Shown here: positions 31,601 to 43,600 of the stretch, in pieces
Layout of the letters: each line of letters starts with the position of its first letter
Position numbering within the stretch: position 1 is the stretch's first letter
Assembly (NCBI RefSeq): GCF_030813715.1
Contig: NZ_JAUSUZ010000001.1
Span: 1,984,001 to 2,048,000, forward strand
Reading direction: 5' to 3'
DNA length: 64,000 nt
From: Catenuloplanes indicus
Lineage (GTDB): Bacteria > Actinomycetota > Actinomycetes > Mycobacteriales > Micromonosporaceae
Position numbers and translations under genes: made by a program
The notes under the pieces: model-generated
What the model was told of the DNA's origin: nothing
The model's input: the letters and a program-made list of their open reading frames with translations, nothing else
The model's database searches: none

Positions 31601-34600
31601 TCGGGCGTCACCGCTCGATTCGACGTCGGCGGTGGACATGAACCGTTCGGCCAGGGCCACCACCCCGACCGGCCTGCGCAGCTGCTCCGCGATCAGGATC
31701 AGATCCCGCGGATCGGTCCTGCTGAACTCGAAAAGGGCGTGCAGGCGCACCGGTACGTTGCCGGTGGCCAGGGCGATCCGCCACAGTGACTCGGTGACCG
31801 GCGGCAGCGATCGCGGGCTCGCCGGCTCGGCTCCACCGGCCGGAACCGGCTTGTCCCAGCCCACCCGCCCGCCCGGCGAGACGCGCCGGCGGAGTGCTTC
31901 GAGACGTGCCTCGGAAAGAGCCTCGATCGCCCTGGTCGCCGAGGCGAACCGGGGCCCGGGGACCGGCTGCCGGAGCAGGGCGGTTCCGTCGGCCGGCGTC
32001 AGGACGGCCGGGTCGGCGGGAATGCCGGCGGCGAAGGCGAACAGCAGGTCGGGCCTCACGCCCAGACGACCGGCTATCGCGGGCAGATCCGCGGGGACAC
32101 CGAACCGGACGCTGAACGACAGAACCCACGACGGTGGGATCCCGAGGCGGGCGGCGAGCACGGACATGGCGTGCCGGTCCAGCTGGCGTAGCGTCGCCAG
32201 CTCGTCGAGCACGCTCCGCCAGTCCTTGCGCAGCTTCGGGGAGTGGCCCCCGTCGGCCAGAGTCGTCCGTGCGACGCCAGTCCAGGCGGACAGCACCTCC
32301 GCCGAATCCCAGTGTGGCGCTCGGTCGCGGGTGCTCCAGGTGTACCCGGACACCGCGAGGCTCTCCAGGTACGTCGCCACGTCGGTACCGGCGGCGCCGG
32401 CCGCTTCGCCGACCATGCGCTCGACCGCGTCCACGTCCACGGTGTTGCCCGTTCCGGGAACGACGTCGAGCACCCTGATCAGCAGCGGGTCGACCGTCAG
32501 CCGCACCGCGAGTTCGACGACCGTGGCCGCCGGCACGCCGGCACGCTCGGCGTTCCCCGGCGCTGCCCCGTCGATCCGGATCGTGCGGGCGATGTTCGGC
32601 AGCTCGTCGGCGGGGATCCGGTGGTGCCGGATCGCCAGCTCACGCATCTCACCGGCCGGCCGGCCGGTCAGCCGGGACAGTCTCGACAGGGACGTCGGGT
32701 TCAGCCACGGCCGCTCCTGCACGTCACTCATGATGTTCGCGACCGTGATGTCCGTCAGGTCCGCCGACCATGAATCGGCCACCCAGGAGTCCGCGATCAG
32801 GCCGACCTCGTGATCGGCGAGCGAATCCCGGCCGGGACCCGGCGGGGCGCTTGCCAGCATCTGGCCTATCTCGCCGTCGGTGAGCTTCTCCACGGTCCGG
32901 TTCACCGGATGGAACGCCTTCGCCGACCGATACGTCGACACCGCCTCGGACAGCGAGTCCGCGACCGCCTCCACCTCAGGCGATGCGGAGACCGACCGGA
33001 GGACCACGCCGGTGTACGCGGCAAGCGCCTCGGTGAACTCCAGGTCCCACTGGATCATCGCCGTCTGGAGCGCCCAGGTGTGACGGCTGTGGGTGGCTTC
33101 GGGCGCCCGGTGGACCGTGCTGAACGTGCCGATCGCCCGCTGCCGTTCCGCTCCCGCGGTGCGCAGTCGCTCGGTAACCGCCTCCGGCACCTCCGCTGCG
33201 GCCAGCAGGGCCAGGTGGGCCACCCTCTCCTCGATGCGCACCCGGCCCTGCTGGCGGTCGATCTCGTCGCTCCGGTCGTACTCCAGCGGACCCCTCCCGG
33301 CCGTGGCGATGACCAGTGTTCCGAGGTCGGACTCGAAGTCGGCACGGATGCGGGCGAACCAGGTGCCGATCTCGGTGAGCAGGGCCCGAAGCTCCCCCGG
33401 CACGCCCGGGGACTCCAGTGCGGTCTGCACGGCCGCCTTCAGACGGCTCTCCCGGTCCCTCAGATCGGATCCGAGAATCGTGTACCGCTCGACGGGCAGT
33501 CTGGGAATGTCTCGCAACCGGGCGGGTAAGACCCCGGTGTCGATCCATCCGCTGCCCTGGTCGTGCATCCACCGGAACATCTGCCGGAACAGCCACGGCA
33601 GCTGCATCCGTTCATCGAGGACGGGTGCGTGGAATCGCATCACTCCCGTCATCTTCCCGGCCAGCAGGCTCGCGCTCTCGTTCTTCCTGGCCGGCGCCAC
33701 GAAGCGGTTCAGCAGCGCCTGGAACGGCATCAGGCCGGCCGGGTGTACTCCACCCTCGATCCGGGCCGCAACCAGCAGCACCACCTCCGGCTCGACCCCC
33801 CGCCAGACGGACATCCACCCCAGTTCGAACGGGATGGTGCCGATCTGCAGTGACAGCCGGGTCAGCATCGCCCGGCCGGCCCGGTCCAGGCCTGCCCGGT
33901 TCGCGACCGCCAGCACCCGCTCCGGATCGCCCCACGGGAAGCGCAGCAGCTCCTCGATCGTCCCGCCGGGCACACCCAGCTCGTCGCTCCATCGGGCGCG
34001 TTCCGCGTCGCTGACCGGGCGGCGGTAGGGCGGCGGGGCCGAGTCGGTCAGCTTCCGCAGATAGCCGGGGACCCCCGCCAGCGGGACGTCCGCGAAGAAC
34101 TCGTGCAACAGCAGCTCCGCGTGCCGGGAAGGCAGGAGCGCGGCCAGCGCGCCGGGATACACGCCGAGCCGGCCGGTCAGCCCCATCACGTCGCGCACGG
34201 CGCGCACCCTGGTCCGGCGGGCATCATCGGAGCCCGCCGCGACGCCCGATCCGTCCTCGCCCGGTGAGGTGGTGACCTCGGAATACGCCGGGACGGCCAG
34301 TCCGTCCTCGACCAGCGACGCGGCGACCTCGTCCGCGATCCGCTGGATTACGTCCGGTGCCGTGCCCGACTCTGCGCTGCGGACCCTCGTGGCCGCCAGC
34401 AGAACACGGGACGAGATCCCGGCCAGGTACACCGGCCGTACGCCCAACTCGGCGGCGAGTGCGATCACCTCACCCCGATCCCGCAGTCCCAGCCGCTCAG
34501 CACCGAGATCGGGGCTGGACGTCATGACCACCCGCATCCGCGCGGTAGCCATCGCCGCGGTGAGGTCGTCGTCCCTCAGCATGGCCAGCAGCTCCGGCGC

Positions 34601-37600
34601 CACCTGCTCACCGGGGAAGGTGAGCAGCGCCGGCAGATCCGTCTCGTCGAGGTCCAGCCGACCGGCCACCTCGGCCAGCCAGACGATGTCCGGCACGGTA
34701 CGGACACCGAAGTCGCGCAGGCGATCCAGCAGGTCGGTCGCCCGAACCGTACCGGCGGAGGCGAGTGCCCGCAGGTGCGGCCCGAAGACCACCAGCCACC
34801 GCGGATCGACGACGAGTTCAGCCGCGAGCCGGAGCAGCGGTTCGGCGACGGTGAGCCCGGCCCGGGCCGCGATGCCGGACGCGTCGTCCGGAACCCGGCG
34901 GATCACCTCGATCCAGCGGACGAGTCGCTCCGGGCTGACCACGCCACTGCCGAGCAGGCGGATGAGCGATTCCAGGCGATCCGGGGTGAACGCGACCGCG
35001 TCGTCGGCCTGCAGCCGGCGCCGACGGGCCTCGTCCGCGACGACGGGCGCTCGGTCGGGCACCGACCAGCCCGGCATCTGCCGCGCCACGTCCGGGTCGA
35101 GCAGCACCTCCACCGCGTTCCGGTACACCGTGACGGCATCGTCCGGCCGGCGCTGGATCACGAGGTCGCCGCGGAACACCACCCGGGACAGATCGCCGAG
35201 GCGGACGATGTCGACCGGTGCCACGCCGCTGAGACCGATCCCCGACCGCGCGCTGTCCGTGAGCCCGCGCGTGATGAACTCCCGGGCATGCGGCATCCCC
35301 TGCCCGGCGAACCACTGCCGGGCTTCGGTCGTCACCTCGCCGATGAGTGCGCGGCCGTCAGCCCACATCTCGGCGTCGATCGGCTGCGCGGGGCCCGGCC
35401 GCCCGGGCAGGGCGGGTATGCCGGGGAGCATCGCGGACGGGGCCGGCGCGATCGCCCGTTCCCACAGCGCAACCGGCCCGATTCGCACGGGCCTGTCGAG
35501 GCCGTCGAGGCCGGCCGCTCCCACGACGAGCTGGAGTCGTCCGTCGTAGTGGAGCTGCCGGCCGGAGACCGACTCGGGCCGGTACTCGCCTTCGCGCCTG
35601 GCGAACACGGTGAGGGAGGCATCGCGGAGCATCGGCGGCACCGGCCGGGACGCGTCCCCGGCCGGCACGATCCGCAGGCCGGGTCCGAGGAGCGCGGTCG
35701 CGTACCCGGGCAGCATGTCCGTGCTGAGCAGCTCGGCGATCGGGGCACCGGCGCCGGCCCGGCCCTCGATGCGCCAGCCGTCCCAGGAGGCCGCGTCGGC
35801 ATCCGGCAGCGTCGTGCGCCACGCGGTCACCGCGTCGGACACCGCGTGGCGGCCGTCCCGCCCCGGTTCGATCGCGATCGGGCGCACCGTCACCATCATC
35901 GCGCCGGGGCCGGCCAGCCGCGCGGCCGGGAGCCGGCCCGTGGACGTTCGGCCGCGCCGGGGCGTCAGATCGGCGGCGGCCTGCTGTCGAATGGGCGCGG
36001 GCCGCCGCATCATGCCCGGCCGGCCGCCACCGTCGAGCAGCGCCTCCACCGTGCGGTCCGCGGGCGGCGCGGCCGAGCCGGAGGGCCCGGCGATGATCCG
36101 CTTGTCGACGAAGTCCACGCCCAGCACGGCCGCGTCCTCGTTGCCGAGGAGCCGGACGGTGCCGGCCAGCGCGGCCGGCAGTCCGTCACCGCGCCTGCTG
36201 AGCGTGAACGGCTGCACCCGGTCAGCGCCGTTCGCCTGCGTCTCGATCAGTGTGAAGTTCTCATCGTCGTGGCGATAGACCAGCACCATGTGCGCGCGCT
36301 CGACGATCCACACCGGAGTCACCGTGCCGATCGGCAAAGCGATCAACGCGGCCCCTCTGGTCGGCTTCTGGAACCGTCCGCCCAGGCGCGCGCCCAGCAG
36401 GTCGAGGCTGATCGTGTCCGTCGTGGCCACGTGCAACAGCGGAACGTCCAACAGGATGAGCAGCAGCTCGACCCGATCGACGCAGTCCGTGGCCGTCCCG
36501 TCCCACAGCGCCGGGACGGCGGCCGCCTCGGCCAGAAGCCGGCGCGGATCGGCCAGCATACGGAAGCCGTCCACCGGGTCACGCTCGACGTGCAGCGTCG
36601 ATCCGCCGCCCGGCCCGTACGCCGTCCGCAGGCCGTCCTCGGCGACCACAACGGTAGTGTTCAGCGCCAGACTCACCGTCCACAGCAGCTCCGGTACGGC
36701 GACGCTGCCGTCCGGGCTGTAGTGGTCGATCAATGTGGTCAGCACCGCAGTACGGGTGGGCAACCTGGCGGGCTCACCGTCGAGCAGCTCCTTCACCGCT
36801 CTGATCAGCCCGTCGGTGAGCAACTCGTCGTCGTCACCGAGCACCCGGTGCAGCAGATCGATCAACACCGGATTACCCCGGTCGAAAGCGGCTGCGACCT
36901 CACTGCGCAGCCGCAGGCGCTCGTTCGCCAGCGCGAGCTCCAGCGCCGCACCACCGTCATCGGCCCGTTCCGGGACGGACAGCCGGAACCCCGGGTCCAG
37001 GCCCGTCAGCACACCCACCGGCAGCGCCTCGGCGAGCAGCTCACCGAGGGTACGACCGGCCATCCGCTCGAACCGGCCAGGACTGCCTCGAAGAGCCTCG
37101 ATCACATAGCTCTTCACCACGTCGAACGTCTTCGCGCCGCTACGCCCCACGTCCGGGGGCAGAACACCCTGGGCGAGGCCGGACCGGAACACGGACACCA
37201 GCAGCGGATCGAGCCTGGTATCGACCCGGATCGGACGAAGGCCGGCAGGCGGGCCCGCGGGCTGCACCGCCGGTCTGAGCCGCTCGCGAACCTCGCGCCG
37301 CTGCTGCCGTGCGGCCTCGTCACCACCGTGCGCGGCCAGCCACCGATCAAGGTCACGCAGTACCTCGGCACCCGGATCCGCGTCCAGCAGGCGAGACACC
37401 CACCCGGCCACGGCCCGGTCCTGGGCCCGTACCACCGGAAGATGTCGTTCCTCGCCGGTCCCGGGGGACATGCCCAGCTCCGAGTACCACGCCTGCCACC
37501 AGCCAGCCGGCCGCCTGCTTCCCGTGACGTCGGCCCACGCGGCCCGCGCCACCGATGCCCGGTGGCTGACCGCCAGCTCGCCGTCGCCCGGATAAGCCAG

Positions 37601-40600
37601 CAGGTAGGTGGCACGTGCCCGCTCCACCACCTCACGCGGGAAGCGCGCCGGAAGCTCGCTGACCGGCAACCCGAACACTCCGGCGGGCAGCGCGGTCATC
37701 GCGAAAGCCGGGTGCTCCCAGCGCAGGACGCCGGCGGGCTCCTGCCCCCATCGGGACAGGCCCAGCAGCGTCGCCTCGGCGACGGACAGGCCGTACGGCA
37801 GGCCCACGTGGTCATCACCGGGGTGCCACGGCGCGAGGACCCACAGCGCGCCCGCCTGCCAGCGATCCTCCGGGGTCTTGAACAAGATGTTCAAGAGCCG
37901 GTTCTCCCGGTCGCCGGGAAAGGCATACCCTCGCCACCGGTTGTCGAGCGGCTGCCCGGCCTCGGACGGGTGCCGGACGGCCGTCGCCTCGGCAATTCCG
38001 GTGAAGTCACGCTCAGCCGCTGCGACCAGGCCCAGCAGCGTCTTGATCTGTACCTGCAGCACCGGCAGGTCGAGAACCGGGTCGAGGCCGGAGATTCCGA
38101 GACCGCGATGACTCAGGGCCGCCAGGCGGCCGGCCCGCGACCGTACCCAGCCATCGGCGGGGTCGGTCAGCAGGCGATCGATGACGTCTCGATGCATCTC
38201 CATCAGGGCCCGCACGGCGGGTTCGGTCCGCTCGCTCGCGACCCCGACGTGCACGGTCATCGAGCCGTCGACCGGCTGCGCGCCGAACCGTTTCAGGGTG
38301 TGCAGCAGCGCGCCGAGATCCCGCCAGGGCCGGGCCGAGCGGCTCAGATCGGCCGACGTCAGCCGCAACGCCTCGTCCCGCGGGCGCAGCGCGCCGGTCG
38401 CACCGAGCGCGGTGAGCCGCTTGGTGACCTCATGGGCTCTGGATCCGGACGAGACCGCGGTCCACGAGTTGGCCGTCCGGCGGACCGGGAACGTGACCTT
38501 CATGGACAGCCTGAGCGACCGGGCGAGACCGGCGTTTCCGTCATCGGTGTGCGGCACCGGGTGCAGGCCGGCCCGCACCCGGGCCGACAGCCACTCGACG
38601 AGCTGCTGCGGCGTCGAGCCGGCCGGCGCACCGAGCTCGGCGCGCGGCCACGCATAGGACGGCGGCGGGGTCCGGTCGAGGACCGGCCCCATCCCGGCCG
38701 GCGGCCGAACCTCGGTGGCCTCGGCCGGCCGGCCGTCGATCATTCGTTGCGACGGCTGATCAACGACGTGGAAGAGGGCTGCTACCTGCCAGCGCGCCAC
38801 CGGATCGGAGATCAACGGCAGGATCCACCGGATGTCCTCGTCGTTCCGGCGCCGCAGCGGGGCCGGCTCGTCCGGGTCGGCATGTGCCTCCAGGAGCGCC
38901 CACCGGCCGAGATCCGGGATCCGGTCGGGGGTCCGTGCCACCGTCAGGAAGACATCGAGGATCGTGACAGCCACCTGCATCTGGGCCACGGTCACCGCGT
39001 CCAGGTGCAGCAGCGCCACGCCGGCTTTCCGGTCCAGCTGCAGGACCCGTCCCGTGTCCCGGTGAAAGCGGAAGAACTCCTCGGGGGTGATCCAGCCCGT
39101 TCCGGGCCAGGTCAGGGACGGGCCGGACGGAGCGAGCAGGCCCATCCGGCGCAGCACCGGCAGGGTGGCGTAGAAGATCTGGGCAAGCCTGAAGTACGCC
39201 TGCTGGTCCTGGCCGAATCGGGTCTTCATCTCGATCGCGGCGGCATAGGGCCGGGGAACCGCGTCGTTCTCGTGCAGTCCCCGCACGATCCGGTCGAGCG
39301 ATTCCCAGCCGTGGGTGAGCGCGGCCAGTGGGATCGTGGCGTATCCCCCGGCCCGTTCCGCTGTCGGCGCCTCGGCATCGAACAGCACGTCCACCTCGTC
39401 GGCGTCATCGAGCGCCTGCATCAGCAACTGCGCATCGGCCGGTATCGGCACCGCGGCGGCCAGCGGCACAATCCCATGGGTGCGAGACTCGCCGCCGAGC
39501 GCGGTGCGCAGCATGTCCGACGCGTCGTCCGGGTGACTCCTCGCCAGCGCGGTCAGCGCGTCGCCGGCGAGGCTCCCGCTCGCCAGGCGCACCCGGAGCA
39601 TCAGCTCCCGGGCCGCCCGCGGCTCCATCGCGAGCAGCTTCCCCAGATCACTGCGGTTGCCATGCTTGTGAAGCGCCTCGTTCGCCGAACGCAGCTCCCG
39701 TTCAGCCACGTGCGCGTGCTCGGCCAGCCTGCGAACCCAATCCGGGTACCCGTCAGACAGCCGGCGGGCGAGGTCATCGTGTCCCTTCTCGGCGAACGGC
39801 ATGTACCGATCAGCCAGGATGATGCTGCTCATCCGCGTGTTGTGGGCGGCCGCGGCGGACAGCAGCAATCGGGGTGGAATCCTGGTCGCCGCGAAGTACT
39901 GCGTCAACGCCGCGGGGACGGCGCCGGATTTGATGGCGATCGTCATCAACGATTCGGTCACCACCGGCAGTGACATCGGATCGAACGGCCCCGTCGTCGC
40001 CCGGCCCGGCCTCGGTCGCCGTCGGATCGTCTCCGCGGCGCCGTCCGGCAGACTGGCGATGACGCGATCGACCGAACCGAAACGGGAAAGTCCGTCGCCG
40101 GCCTGAGGGGCGAGCGCAGCAAGGAAACGATCGTCCCGGGTCAGGACGGCGGTATCGACGGACAGCCTCGCGGCGAACGCGAAGAGCAGGTCAGCGCGCA
40201 CACCGAGCCGCTCGGCGTCCTCCCGCAGACCGGACGGGACGTCGCCGATGCGCACCGCGTAGGACAGCACCCAGATGGCGGGCACTCGCAGGCGGGCGGC
40301 AAGGTCGGCGATCCGATGGAGGTCCAGCTCGAACTGGTCCGCCAGCTCGTGCAGCGCCCGCCGCCAGTCTTCCGCCCACGACACCGGCATGTTGTCGGGG
40401 AGGGAGTCCGGATCGATACCCATCCACAGGGCCTGGACCTCGTCTGCATGCCACGCCGGTGCTGCGTCCCGGTGCCGCCAGCGGAATCCGGCCAGTGCGA
40501 GGCCTTCCAGGTAGGTGGTCACGTCGGTGCCGGCCGCCGCAGCCGCATCCCCGACCTCTTGCGCCAGCCGGTCCGCCGTCGGCACGTTCTCGTGCGATGC

Positions 40601-43600
40601 GAAACGGAACACGGTCGAGACGAGTGACGGATCGACGGACCAACGATTCGCCAACCCGGCGATCAGGCCGATCGGCATGCCGGATGCTGCGCCAAGGGCG
40701 GGCAGCTCGGTGGGGACGCGGTGAATCGCGATCGCGAGGGCACGCAGGTACGGGACCGGCTGATCGTTCTCGTCGAGCAACGCGGCCAGCAGGCGAGGGC
40801 TGAGCCAGGGGCGTTCGCGGAAGTCCGCCCGGAGGTCATCGGCCGAAACCGCGGGGAGCCGGCCGGCCCAGGAGCCGGCGAGCCAGGAGTCGGCGAGCCC
40901 CGCGATACCCGCGGGGCTGAGTGCGGCTCGGCCGAAGGCCGGGGGCGCGTCGCCGAGAGCGGTCAGAATGTCGCTGTCCGATAGGCGATCCGGCGTGCGG
41001 TTCGTCGGATGCTCGGCCATCGCCGCCCCGTATCCCGCGGCGAAGTCGGCGAGCCGATCCGCGGCCTCCCGGTACAGGCCGCGTACCGGCAGCGGAACCC
41101 GATCCGAGCGCAGGTACTCGTTGGCGTACCGGAAGACCTCTCGAACGTAGTCCACTGTGGCGCGGGTCAGGGTGGCCTGCTGCGCCCAGCCGGCATGAGC
41201 ACCGAGGGCATTTTCCGGCGCCGATGGCAACTGGAGCGCCAAGCCGGCCTCCAGATGCCGTTCCCCAGCGGCATCCACCCTCTCCCGGGACTCCTGCGGC
41301 TGCGGATGGGCCTCGTCCAACGCCCCCAGAATCCGGTAACTACGCCTCACCAGCAGGTTCCGGTTTCTCCACTCGCCGATCGAGTCGTAGAGCAGGGGAG
41401 GGTTGCTTGACGGCCGGCTCAGCGGATACAGCTCTGCCACGAAACCGAGGCGGAATACCTCTTTCGACCAGTCCGACAGCTCTTTGAGCATCCTCAGGTC
41501 CGGTCCGGACGACGACTGCGCGGCTGCTGACCCGAGGGCCAGTTCCAGGCGGTCCGCCTGCTGATCCAGGCCGTCGAGAAGTTCTGCGTACCGGTTCTCG
41601 GACAGGCGCGGTATCCGGTTCAGCAGCTCGGTCATGTGCGCGGTGTCGATCCAGGCGCCACCATGGCCGTGCATCCACCGGAACACCTGCCGGAACGTCC
41701 AGGGCAGCCGCATCCGGTCGTCGAGCACGAGCGAGATGCGCGTCGCCGTCTCGGTCAGCGCCGCGGCCAGCGCGTCCGGATCGCCCTGCACGTCGCCGAG
41801 CAGGGCGGCGAACGGCAACAGGTGAACGGGGTCCACCCCGCCCCTGATCCGCGTCGCCACCCGGAGCATCTTCGCCGGGTCGAGTCCCCGCAACAGGGCC
41901 GCCCAGGGCAGGTGGACCGGCACGCAGCCGATCCGCAGCGACAGCTCGGTCAGCGTCCGAAGGTCGGACCGGTGCAGCCCGGCCCGGATCGCGGTACTCC
42001 GGATCGCGAACGGGTCACCCCATGGCGTGTCCAGCAGCCGGTCGAACGTCGCCTCGTCGACCCCCAGCTCGGCCAGCCACCATGCGCGGTCCGCGGCGCT
42101 GATCACGCGGTCCGACGGCGCCGGCGGGGAAAAGCCGGCCAGCTTCCGCGTGTGGTCAGCGGTCATCATCAGCGCGACGTCGCCGAAGAACTCGTGCAGC
42201 AGCAGTTCGGCGTGCCGGGACGGCAGCAGCCCGGCCAGCGCGCCCGGCTCGACGCCGAGCCGCCCGGCCAGCCGCACGATGCGGCGGGCGGCTCCCACGT
42301 CCCGTCGCGACTGCTCGGCAGCGTCCGGGCCGGCCAACGCCGGAGCGAGGACACCGGCCCTGCGCATTATCGTGACGAGCCGGTCCACGATCCTCGTGGA
42401 CCAGCGCCGATACTGTGCGGCCAGCTCGTCGCTGAGCAGCTGCGCCGCGGCGCGCATCTGCTCGGCCTCCGTCTCCGTGGCCCCTTCGGCGGGCTCGGGC
42501 CATGCCTGCCACGGTCCAGGAACGCCGGCCACGTACCGGCGCCACCGATGTTCCTGACCGATCCGTTCCTCGTACTCGTCCGCCTCGGCGCCCTCGTACG
42601 GGCTGCCGAGTTCCCCGACGGCAAGCCGCACCCATGCCGCGACGCCGGCCAGGTATGCCGGAGCCACACCCAGGCCGTTGGCGAGCGCGGTCACCTCCGC
42701 CGCGCTCCGCAACCCCAGCTCCGACGCGCCGAGATCCGCGCTGGACGACATGCGCACCCGCAGCCGCGCGGCGTCCATCGCGGCCCTCAGGTCGGCGTCA
42801 CGCAGCGTGGCCAACAGCTCCGGTGCCACCTGCTCGGCGGTGAACGTCAGCAGCGCCGCCAGATCCGTCTCGGTCAGGCGCAGCCGGCCGGCCACCTCGG
42901 CCAGCCAGGCGATGTCCGAATAGGTCCGCACGCCGGACGGTCGCAGACGCTCCAGCAGATCGGCCGCCCGCAACGTGCCCGAGACAGCGAGCGCCCGCAG
43001 GTGCGGGCCGAAGACCACGAGTAAGCCGGGATCGAGCTTCAGGTCAAAGGCGATCCGCAGGAGCGGACCGGACACGGCCAACCCGATCCGGCCCGCGGCG
43101 ACCGCGACGTCGTCCGGCACCCGGTCGATGACCTGGATCCAGTCGACCAGAGCCGCCGCACTCAAATCTTCGGCTCCGGGCTGATGCTGCAACGCGGACA
43201 GCCGGGCCGGGGTAAGCGCGATCTCCGCATCGTCCCGCAACCGCTGCCAGCGACCCGGGTCGACGCCGTCCGGTGCGGGCGCGGACTCGCGGTGGTCGTA
43301 GCCGGGCGGGGCGGTCGGGACGGACCGGAGCGGGACGAGCACACGCACCGCCGTGGCCACGTCGAGCAGCACCTCGACCGCGCCGTCCGTCTTCATCACC
43401 GTACCGTCGGTCAGCGTGACCTCAAGGTCACCACGGACCACCGCCCGATACTGCCCACCGATCCGGACCATGACGAACGCAGACCCGACGCGCAGCCGGA
43501 ACACCGAACCGGCACCTGAATCCATACCGGACAGTCGTTCGGTCAAGAAGCGCTGGGCTTCCTGACGCTGCCGCACATTCATCAGAGCCAGCGTCTGTGG

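Noticed and set aside
34775-39973. A 1,732-codon open frame on the plus strand opposite the giant gene
   Set aside because: It is the GC-bias mirror of the giant gene: Arg/His/Gly/Pro-rich, no family motif and no ribosome site, while the minus-strand frame has repeated conserved blocks.
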